Shown here piece after piece: positions 1-6,009 of a stretch of 7,926 nt of DNA. How positions within the stretch are numbered: the first letter of the stretch is position 1; each line of letters opens with the position of its first letter. A program made the position numbers and the translations under genes. The DNA is taken from contig SKPY01000070.1 in NCBI GenBank assembly GCA_007119305.1, positions 1 through 7,926 of the forward strand. Direction: 5' to 3'. The notes under the pieces are model-generated. The model ran no database searches and was not told the origin of the DNA. It was given only the letters and a program-made list of their open reading frames with translations. The stretch comes from Nitriliruptorales bacterium. GTDB taxonomy: Bacteria > Actinomycetota > Nitriliruptoria > Euzebyales > Egibacteraceae.

Positions 1-91
1 CCTCGACGAGCTTGTTGAGCGCCCAGAACAGGACCACGATCCCGCCGACCCCGACGATGATCGCCAGCACCCCGCTCATCAGCCTGGCCAT
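1..91 (-). CDS. ABC sugar transporter permease, MalF/AglF type (N-terminal fragment)
   Basis: Only the first 30 codons lie in the window; the gene continues beyond the left edge. The visible peptide begins MARLMSGVLAIIVGVGG and runs on into a hydrophobic stretch ending FWALNKLVE. This is a first transmembrane helix with a short cytoplasmic start, as in membrane subunits of carbohydrate ABC importers of the AglF/MalF kind. The ATG at 91-89 is preceded by GAGAGGAG (98-105, minus strand) with six bases between, a strong ribosome site. It lies 77 bases downstream of the binding-protein stop, in the same direction, with a strong hairpin between them (112-151). Position directly after a sugar-binding protein is the usual place for the first permease, and a second permease would be expected further left. 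The family call rests on context plus one helix, so it is moderate. Confidence 0.65.
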   Translation of the reverse strand, partial: MARLMSGVLAIIVGVGGIVVLFWALNKLVE

Positions 92-111
92 CCGCGGCTC
101 CTCTCGGTTCC

Positions 112-151
112 CGCGGGTCCGGGGGACTCAGCCAGCCGCCCCGGACCCGCG
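112..151 (-). promoter_or_regulatory. Strong intercistronic hairpin between binding-protein and permease genes
   Basis: Bases 112-124 and 139-151 are perfect reverse complements (13 bp, arm CGCGGGTCCGGGG on the plus strand), with a 14-base loop. The hairpin starts 18 bases after the stop codon of the binding-protein gene and ends about six bases before the ribosome site of the permease gene. No T tract follows on the minus strand, so it is not a classical intrinsic terminator. By analogy with the malE-malF intercistronic repeats of enterobacteria, it may protect the upstream mRNA from 3' exonucleases or cause partial termination, giving more binding protein than permease. The structure is seen directly; the role is inferred. 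Confidence 0.6.
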
Positions 152-168
152 CCTGTCGATGCGGTTGT

Positions 169-1455
169 CTAGTTCGGCCAGGTGCCGTCGATGAACTCCA
201 GCACCTCGTCGAGGTCGCGGCGGCCGCCCACCCAGTCGACGATGCCCGACCAGAACGAGCCGGTGCCGACGGCGCCGGGCATCATGTCAGAGGCGTCGAA
301 GCGGATGACGTCCGCATCCACCGCCGTCTGGTGCATCTGCCGGTGCACCTCGTCGGGGTACACGCTCGGGTCGAAGTCGACGTTGGGTGACAGCCAGCCG
401 CCCTCTGCGGCCCACTCCTCGCCGAACTGCGGCTGCGCCATGTACTCCATGAACGCGCGGGCCTCTTCGGTGTCGTTGATCATGAGCGCGAGGTCGCCAC
501 CGGCCAGGATCGGGCTGTCCTCACCCTCGAAGGGCGGGAAGAAGGCCACCCCGACGTGCGCGTCGAGGTCCTCCTGCACGTCCGGCGGGAAGAACCCGGT
601 GACGAAGTTGCCCTGGCGGTGGAGGTAGCAGCCCGGTTCGTCGTCGAACATCACGTTGGGCGACTCGCCGAACGGGATGTTGATGAGCCCGTCGGTGCCA
701 CCGACGACGTTGCCCTCCTCCTGCCACACGCGCCCGAACCACTCGAACGCCTCCTGGACCTCGGGGGAGTCGAACGGCTGCTCGCCCTCGACCCAGGCGT
801 CGTAGACCTCCGCGTCGTGGAGGCGCAGCATGTACTCCTCGACCCAGTCGGTGCCGACCCAGCCGGTGGCGTCGCCGGACTCCATGCCGAGGCACCAGGG
901 AACGTGGCCGTCGGCGCGGATCTGCTCCTCGAGCTCGATCATCTCCTCCTGGGTCTCGGGGATGGAGTACCCGGCCTCCTCGAACTGGGGCACGGGGTAC
1001 CACAGCAGGCTCTTGTTCGCCAGGCGCATCGGCAGGCCGTAGGCCTCCCCGTCCTCGTCCCGCGTGGCGTCGAGGAAGCCCTGCGCCATCGTGTCTTCGA
1101 GCTCGTCGATGTCCATGAACTCCGACAGCGGGGCCGCGTCGGTCTGCTCCACGATGTCCATCAGCAGCCCGGGCTGGGGGAACATCGCGATGTCGGGCGG
1201 GTTGCCACCCTCCACCCGCGTCTGGATGACCGTCTCGAACCCGTCGGCGGGCTCGTAGTCGACGTCGATGCCGGTCTCCTCCTCGAAGGCGGCGATCGAC
1301 TCGCGGAACAGGTCCGCCTCGTCGCCGGTGAACGCGCTCATCACGCTCACCTCTCCGGGCGCGTCCGGGTCGGCCTCGCCGTTGCACGCTGCGGCCACCA
1401 GGGCCAGGACCGCCAGCAGCGGCAACCAGTAAAACCACTTCTTGCGCAATCTCAC
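169..1455 (-). CDS. Carbohydrate ABC transporter substrate-binding lipoprotein (AglE-like)
   Basis: This is an extracytoplasmic binding protein that delivers an alpha-glucoside or related sugar to the membrane permeases. I start it at GTG 1455 (428 residues) because GGAGG lies five bases upstream (1461-1465). The in-frame ATGs at 1467 and 1533 would put a polar stretch before the signal peptide, and the first of them sits inside the ribosome site. Residues 2-6 (RLRKK) are the positive n-region, 7-20 the hydrophobic core, and LVAAAC gives lipidation at Cys24. The mature part shows family-1 sugar-binding features: GDEADLF near 44, NPPDIAMFPQPG at 85-96, and a long helical C-terminus. Cys188 (PWCLGMESG) and Cys276 (PGCYLHRQ) may form a disulfide. 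The PWC and CYLHRQ blocks resemble AglE-type alpha-glucoside binders as I remember them. By my count the mature chain holds about 91 Asp/Glu against 14 Arg/Lys, only one of them Lys, a very acidic surface. The substrate cannot be read from sequence; the phosphorylase next door suggests glucosylglycerate, glucosylglycerol or sucrose. Confidence 0.9.
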   Translation of the reverse strand: MRLRKKWFYWLPLLAVLALVAAACNGEADPDAPGEVSVMSAFTGDEADLFRESIAAFEEETGIDVDYEPADGFETVIQTRVEGGNPPDIAMFPQPGLLMDIVEQTDAAPLSEFMDIDELEDTMAQGFLDATRDEDGEAYGLPMRLANKSLLWYPVPQFEEAGYSIPETQEEMIELEEQIRADGHVPWCLGMESGDATGWVGTDWVEEYMLRLHDAEVYDAWVEGEQPFDSPEVQEAFEWFGRVWQEEGNVVGGTDGLINIPFGESPNVMFDDEPGCYLHRQGNFVTGFFPPDVQEDLDAHVGVAFFPPFEGEDSPILAGGDLALMINDTEEARAFMEYMAQPQFGEEWAAEGGWLSPNVDFDPSVYPDEVHRQMHQTAVDADVIRFDASDMMPGAVGTGSFWSGIVDWVGGRRDLDEVLEFIDGTWPN

Positions 1456-1460
1456 GGTGC

Positions 1461-1465
1461 CCTCC
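1461..1465 (-). promoter_or_regulatory. Ribosome binding site fixing the GTG start of the binding-protein gene
   Basis: GGAGG on the minus strand, five bases before GTG at 1455-1453. The nearest upstream in-frame ATG (1467-1465) shares its G with this site, and no comparable purine run precedes that ATG or the one at 1533. GTG is therefore the likely start, and the encoded protein then begins directly with a lipoprotein signal peptide. Confidence 0.75.
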
Positions 1466-1483
1466 ATCTCATCGCGGCAGGGG

Positions 1484-1497
1484 TGTAACCGCTTACA
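1484..1497 (-). promoter_or_regulatory. LacI-family operator in the leader of the binding-protein gene
   Basis: Minus strand TGTAAGCGGTTACA: perfect five-base arms TGTAA/TTACA around a central CG, with one mismatched pair in the inner positions. It lies 29-42 bases upstream of the GTG start. The arms and central CG fit the general LacI/GalR operator pattern (cre-like TGnAAnCGnTTnCA). It shares the pattern TGnnAGCGsTTnCA with the site at 3976-3989 beside the repressor gene, so both probably bind the repressor encoded at 2894-3934. A TTGACG at 1528-1533 (minus strand) could be the -35 box of a promoter just upstream, but no good -10 follows it. The operator means that the binding-protein gene is probably controlled separately from the ATPase gene upstream. 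Confidence 0.75.
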
Positions 1498-1542
1498 GCC
1501 CCCACCCAACCACAGCGGTAGGAGACCCGTCAATGGGGCATT

Positions 1543-1563
1543 GGTCCGTCTTCATCCGGGACC
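1543..1563 (-). other. Imperfect hairpin just after the ATPase stop codon
   Basis: On the minus strand GGTC-C-CG and CGGACC form six pairs with one bulged C around an eight-base loop, starting five bases after the ATPase stop codon (1571-1569). It is followed immediately by a second short inverted repeat, CAATG-GGG-CATTG (1531-1543). No T tract follows. It may be a weak terminator or mRNA 3' stabiliser separating the ATPase gene from the binding-protein unit, or chance in GC-rich DNA. Confidence 0.3.
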
Positions 1564-1568
1564 CTCGG

Positions 1569-2768
<1,200 letters not shown>

Positions 2769-2798
2769 CGGGGCTCCTCGCGTTGGCTCGTCGTCGCG

Positions 2799-2811
2799 GC
2801 CGGTTACCGGC
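2799..2811. other. Perfect inverted repeat upstream of the ATPase gene
   Basis: GCCGGTTACCGGC has perfect six-base arms around one central T, 30 bases upstream of the ATPase ATG, in the 125-base gap after the repressor gene. It does not match the LacI-type operators of this locus, which have an even-length core with central CG. It could be an operator for another regulator or an RNA hairpin with an impossible one-base loop, so DNA binding is more plausible than RNA folding. Chance in GC-rich DNA is also possible. On the minus strand a weak promoter-like pair, TTGCGG then CATCAT with 18 bases between, lies upstream of it. Confidence 0.3.
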
Positions 2812-2893
2812 GTCCCGCGGCCGCGTGCTCTCGATGATGCCGGGCAGTCGTTGGTTTCCGCAAGGGGTATTGGTCGTGTTCGGGACCGGTGGC

Positions 2894-3934
2894 TCATCCA
2901 AACCGGGTCAGTTGACCGCTGCGCGCACCCCGCCGCGGGCCGGTGGTGGTGCGCACCACGAGCTTGGTCGGCAGCACCACGCTCGGCGGGCTCGCCTCCT
3001 GGTCCGCCTGGACGCGGTCGAGGAGCAGGCCGGCGGCGACCTCGCCCTGGTCGCTCACCGGTTGGCTGACCGTGGTCAGCCCCACGTACTCGGCGACCTC
3101 GTGGTCGTCGAAGCCGACGATCGAGACGTCGTCGGGCACGCGCAGCCCCGCATCCCGGACGGTCTTCAGCGCCCCGATGGCCATCTCGTCGGACTCCGCG
3201 AAGACCGCGCTCGGGGGGTGCTCGACCCCGAGCAGCTGGGCCATCGCCTCTGCCCCACCCCGCATCGAGAAGTTGCCGGGCACGTCGAGCTCGTCACGCA
3301 CCTCGAGCCCCGCCTCCATGAGCACCTGGCGGTAGCCGGTGCGCCGTTCGAGCGGAGCGCGGAACCGCAGCGGGTCGTCGGGCATCCCGGAGATGAGCCC
3401 GATGTGCTCGTGGCCGAGGTTGACGAGGTGGCGGGTTGCGGTGCGCGCGGCCATGAGGTTGTCGATCGTGACGTTGGGGAAGCGGACCGAGGGGATGCCC
3501 ACCAACACCACGGGAAGGTCGAGGCGCTCCAGGCGCCGCTCCTGTTCCTCGGTGAGAGGGAGGTCGATCACGATCACGCCGTCGACCCGCTTGCGAAACG
3601 ACAGGTCGGTGAGCACCCGCTCCCGGCTGGTCGGGGATCCGACGTTGTACAGGAGCACGTCGTAGCCCGAGGCCGCGAGCACCGCTTCGGCGCCGGAGAC
3701 GACCTGGGTGAAGAACCACTGGGTGAACAGCGGGACGATCATGCCCATCGTCCGGGTCTTGCCCGCGGCCAGCCGCGACGCGTGGGGGTCCACGACGTAC
3801 TGGAGGTCGGACGCCGCGGCAAGAACACGGGCGCGGGTGGAGGGCGCGACGTTGGGGAGTCCGCGCAGCGCCCGGCTCACCGTCGCCACGGATACGCCCG
3901 CGCGGGCTGCGACATCTCCGATGCTCGCTGTCAT
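2894..3934 (-). CDS. LacI/GalR-family transcriptional repressor of the sugar locus
   Basis: A 346-residue sugar-responsive DNA-binding repressor. The helix-turn-helix is at about 5-25 (IGDVAARAGVSVATVSRALRG). The hinge helix follows at about 49-56 (DPHASRLA), with Leu55 in the place of the leucine that pries open a central CpG in LacI-family operators. From about 60 (TRTMGMIVPLFTQWFF) the periplasmic-binding-protein-like sensor domain begins; it includes DGVIVIDLP, the AVFAESDEMAIGAL segment and VSIVGFDDHEVAEY, all standard family blocks. ATG 3934 has GGTGGA eight bases upstream; ATG 3943 is in frame and would add only MDT. The frame stays open further upstream to 4543, but that part overlaps the divergent gene and the promoter. 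The protein is divergent from the phosphorylase gene and heads the transporter genes, the classic place for a local regulator. Its probable operators are at 3976-3989 (its own promoter) and 1484-1497. The inducer is unknown, presumably the imported sugar or a derivative. Confidence 0.93.
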   Translation of the reverse strand: MTASIGDVAARAGVSVATVSRALRGLPNVAPSTRARVLAAASDLQYVVDPHASRLAAGKTRTMGMIVPLFTQWFFTQVVSGAEAVLAASGYDVLLYNVGSPTSRERVLTDLSFRKRVDGVIVIDLPLTEEQERRLERLDLPVVLVGIPSVRFPNVTIDNLMAARTATRHLVNLGHEHIGLISGMPDDPLRFRAPLERRTGYRQVLMEAGLEVRDELDVPGNFSMRGGAEAMAQLLGVEHPPSAVFAESDEMAIGALKTVRDAGLRVPDDVSIVGFDDHEVAEYVGLTTVSQPVSDQGEVAAGLLLDRVQADQEASPPSVVLPTKLVVRTTTGPRRGARSGQLTRFG

Positions 3935-3964
3935 CGTGTCCATCCACCGTGCCGTCGGGACATG

Positions 3965-3993
3965 AACGTAGGACGTGACAGCGCTTTCATCAA
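3965..3993 (-). promoter_or_regulatory. Promoter of the repressor gene
   Basis: On the minus strand, TTGATG (3993-3988) and TACGTT (3970-3965) are separated by exactly 17 bases, a good sigma-70/HrdB-type pair. Transcription would start near 3958, 15-25 bases before the repressor's start codon. The operator at 3976-3989 lies in the spacer and touches the -35 box, so a bound repressor would block polymerase: autorepression, and repression of any leftward transcript reaching the transporter genes. Confidence 0.6.
3976..3989. promoter_or_regulatory. LacI-family operator in the divergent promoter region
   Basis: TGACAGCGCTTTCA has seven-base arms with a single mismatched pair around a central CG, close to the canonical LacI-family/cre sequence TGAAAGCGCTTTCA. 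It sits between the repressor gene and the divergent phosphorylase gene, inside the repressor's own -35/-10 spacer. It has the same core, AGCG then S-TT, as the operator at 1484-1497. It is about 94 bases upstream of the possible -10 box of the phosphorylase gene, so direct control of that gene would need looping, a roadblock or another promoter. Confidence 0.75.
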
Positions 3994-4082
3994 GCCTCCG
4001 GCTGCGCCCGGAACGGCCGCTGCCGCGGCGGGGCCGGCCAGCCGCTTGCGGTCCTGACCGTGGTGCTGCAGGGTTGCGCGGG

Positions 4083-4088
4083 TAGGGT
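4083..4088 (+). promoter_or_regulatory. Possible -10 box of the phosphorylase gene (short or no leader)
   Basis: TAGGGT fits the actinobacterial TAnnnT -10 pattern. A start six to eight bases downstream would fall at 4095-4097, at or next to the ATG at 4097, which would give a leaderless mRNA. No convincing -35 is seen at 16-18 bases spacing. The overlapping AGGG (4084-4087), nine bases from the ATG, could instead be a modest ribosome site on a longer transcript. Confidence 0.35.
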
Positions 4089-4096
4089 GAACGCCG

Positions 4097-5872
4097 ATGA
4101 CCACCGCCACCGACCAGACCAGCCTGTCGCGGGACCTCGCCAACCGGCTGCGCGCCCACCTCAAGGTGCTCTACCCGGCCGCTCAGGTCGACACGACGCT
4201 GCCGAGGCTGCTCGACCTCGTCGAGGGGTTCCGGGCGGAGAACCCACTCATCGCGATCCCCCGGCAGGGGCTGTTCGACGAGACGGACGTCGTGCTCATC
4301 ACCTACGGCGACCAGGTGCGCGAGCCCGGGCGCCCGCCCCTCGAGACGCTGCGCCACTTCCTGAACGCCCACCTCGGGCGGGTGCTGACCGGCCTGCACC
4401 TGCTGCCGCACTACCCCTCCAGCTCGGATGACGGGTTCGCCGTCATCGACTACACGCAGGTGGACCCGGTGCTCGGCGACTGGCGCCACGTGGAGCAGCT
4501 CGCGTCGAGCTTCCGCCTGATGCTCGATGCAGTGGTGAACCACACCTCGGCCTCGAGCCCGTGGTTCCTCGGGTGGGTGTACGGCGACCCGCGCTTCGAG
4601 GACTTCTACCTCGAGCTCGACCCGGCCACGGACGTGGGGCAGGTGACGCGTCCGCGCACCTCACCGCTGCTCACCCGGGTGGCGGCTGGCAGCGGCGAGC
4701 GCTGGGTGTGGACGACGTTCAGCCCGGACCAGGTCGATCTCAACTACGCCAACCCCGAGGTGCTGGTGCGCGTGACCGAGGTGCTCCTCGGCTACGTCGC
4801 GCACGGGGCGGGCATGCTGCGCCTCGACGCGATCGCGTTCCTGTGGAAACGCCTCGGCACGCCGTGCGTGCACCTGCCCGAGACCCACGAGGTCGTCAAG
4901 CTGTGGCGGACCGTGCTGGACGCGGTGGCGCCCGGCACCCTGCTCATCACCGAGACGAACGTGCCGCACACCGAGAACCTGTTGTACCTGGGTGACGGCA
5001 CCGACGAGGCGCATCTCGTCTACCAGTTCGCGCTGCCCCCGCTCACGCTGGCCGCGTTCCGCTCCGGCGACGCGCAGCGCATGCTCGAGTGGCTGGCGAG
5101 CCTGCGCACACCATCGGCGCAGACGACGTTCTTCAACTTCCTCGGCGGCCACGACGGCATCGGGCTGCGTCCGGTCGAGGGTCTGCTGTCCGACTCCGAG
5201 GTCGCGGCGCTGTGCCGGGCGGTCGAGGCAGAGGGCGGCAACGTCTCCTACCGCACCGAGCCCGACGGTTCCAAGTCCCCGTACGAGCTCAACACGGTGT
5301 TCTTCGACGCGTTGAACGCGCCGAACGCCGGCGAGCCGCTGGAGCGCCAGCTCGACAGATTCATGGCGGCGCAGTCGATCCTGCTCGCGCTGGCGGGCAT
5401 GCCGGCGATCTACTTCCACGCCATGTTCGGCAGCCGCAACTGGGTCGACGGGGTGCACCACACGGGCCGCCCTCGGGTCATCAACCGCCAGCGTCTGGCC
5501 CTGTCTGCGCTGGAGGCGCAGCTGAGCGATCCTGGGTCGCGCCGCTCGCAGGTGCTGTCCCGCATGCGCACGCGGATGAGCGCGAGGATCGTCGAGCCGG
5601 CGTTCCACCCGAGCGCGCCCCAGCAGGTGCTGCCCGCCAGCCCCGCGCACGTGGCGTTCCAGCGCACCGCATGCGATGGCCAGCACTCCGTGGTCTGCGT
5701 GCACGACGTGGGCGGACGCGGCGCGCGCTTTCGCGTGCGTCCTGACCAGGGACTCGACCCGGGGCGACGCTATGTCGATCTCTGTGATGGCACCGAGCAC
5801 GTCGCCGAGGCTGATGGCACCCTCGATGTGCCCGTCGATCCCTACGGGGTTCGCTGGCTGCGGACGCTGTGA
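4097..5872 (+). CDS. GH13 subfamily 18 glucoside phosphorylase, glucosylglycerate-phosphorylase (YcjM)-like
   Basis: A 591-residue cytoplasmic (beta/alpha)8 retaining phosphorylase, with no signal peptide. The expected reaction is alpha-glucoside plus phosphate to alpha-glucose 1-phosphate plus the free aglycone. The GH13 regions are intact: region I DAVVNH at 144-149; nucleophile Asp244 in LRLDAIAF; acid/base Glu286 in ITETNVP; transition-state Asp353 in GGHDGIG. The paired blocks DETDVVLITYGDQV (61-74), LLPHYPSSSDDGFAVIDY (102-119), TRPRTSPLLT (184-193), DQVDLNY (211-217) and PDGSKSPYELN (389-399) match E. coli YcjM nearly block for block as I recall that sequence. They are distinct from Bifidobacterium-type sucrose phosphorylase, which is also shorter (about 500 residues against about 560 for YcjM). 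I therefore favour glucosylglycerate phosphorylase, giving D-glycerate. Glucosylglycerol or sucrose phosphorylase remain possible, since subfamily 18 changes specificity by a few loop residues. It is divergent from the repressor and the transporter genes, and presumably acts on the imported sugar. A phosphoglucomutase and a glycerate kinase would complete the route; neither is in this window. Confidence 0.85.
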   Translation: MTTATDQTSLSRDLANRLRAHLKVLYPAAQVDTTLPRLLDLVEGFRAENPLIAIPRQGLFDETDVVLITYGDQVREPGRPPLETLRHFLNAHLGRVLTGLHLLPHYPSSSDDGFAVIDYTQVDPVLGDWRHVEQLASSFRLMLDAVVNHTSASSPWFLGWVYGDPRFEDFYLELDPATDVGQVTRPRTSPLLTRVAAGSGERWVWTTFSPDQVDLNYANPEVLVRVTEVLLGYVAHGAGMLRLDAIAFLWKRLGTPCVHLPETHEVVKLWRTVLDAVAPGTLLITETNVPHTENLLYLGDGTDEAHLVYQFALPPLTLAAFRSGDAQRMLEWLASLRTPSAQTTFFNFLGGHDGIGLRPVEGLLSDSEVAALCRAVEAEGGNVSYRTEPDGSKSPYELNTVFFDALNAPNAGEPLERQLDRFMAAQSILLALAGMPAIYFHAMFGSRNWVDGVHHTGRPRVINRQRLALSALEAQLSDPGSRRSQVLSRMRTRMSARIVEPAFHPSAPQQVLPASPAHVAFQRTACDGQHSVVCVHDVGGRGARFRVRPDQGLDPGRRYVDLCDGTEHVAEADGTLDVPVDPYGVRWLRTL

Positions 5873-5886
5873 CGCCGGAGCGCGCA

Positions 5887-5944
5887 CCGGTCCCTGGCCG
5901 CCGCTGAGGGCCGGGCCGGGCGCGGGGTCCGCCAGGTGGACCGG
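5887..5944 (+). other. Long stem with alternative short hairpin after the phosphorylase gene
   Basis: CCGGTCC-CTGG (5887-5897) pairs with CCAG-gt-GGACCGG (5932-5944): eleven pairs with a two-base bulge and a 34-base GC-rich loop, starting 14 bases after the phosphorylase stop. The 3' arm can instead fold locally with CCGTCC (5948-5953) around AAA, giving a competing hairpin at 5938-5953. No T tract follows, so this is at best a rho-independent-like pause site or a 3' stabiliser. Confidence 0.35.
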
Positions 5945-5973
5945 AAACCGTCCTCGGCACTCACCGCAGGCAC

Positions 5974-5979
5974 TAGGCT
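5974..5979 (+). promoter_or_regulatory. Possible -10 box of the acyl-CoA synthetase gene
   Basis: TAGGCT fits TAnnnT, and a start near 5986 would leave a leader of about 24 bases carrying the ribosome site AAGGAGAGG (5994-6002). No recognisable -35 box lies 16-18 bases upstream, so this is tentative. The 137-base gap after the phosphorylase gene and the different function argue for separate transcription. Confidence 0.3.
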
Positions 5980-6009
5980 CGCGGCCAGGCACGAAGGAGA
6001 GGCAGCGCC

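Noticed and set aside
1505..1533. Complete sigma-70 promoter for the binding-protein gene starting from TTGACG
   Set aside because: The -35 is good, but the hexamers 16-18 bases downstream (GGTTGG, GTTGGG, TTGGGT) are poor -10 boxes, so only the operator was annotated.
2816..2825. Palindrome CGCGGCCGCG upstream of the ATPase gene
   Set aside because: Pure G/C palindromes are expected by chance in such DNA; nothing else supports a function.
3975..4003. GTGACA in the divergent region as a -35 box for the phosphorylase gene
   Set aside because: The bases 16-18 further on (CCGGCT and neighbours) do not resemble a -10 box.
3935..4543. N-terminal extension of the repressor reading frame
   Set aside because: It would run through the divergent promoter, the operator and the start of the phosphorylase gene, and LacI-family proteins begin a few residues before the helix-turn-helix.
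4661..5992. Long open frame on the minus strand opposite the phosphorylase gene (443 codons)
   Set aside because: Its translation is rich in Arg, Ala, His and Val with no family motif, and it mirrors the codon structure of the well-supported gene on the other strand. This is usual in very GC-rich coding DNA.
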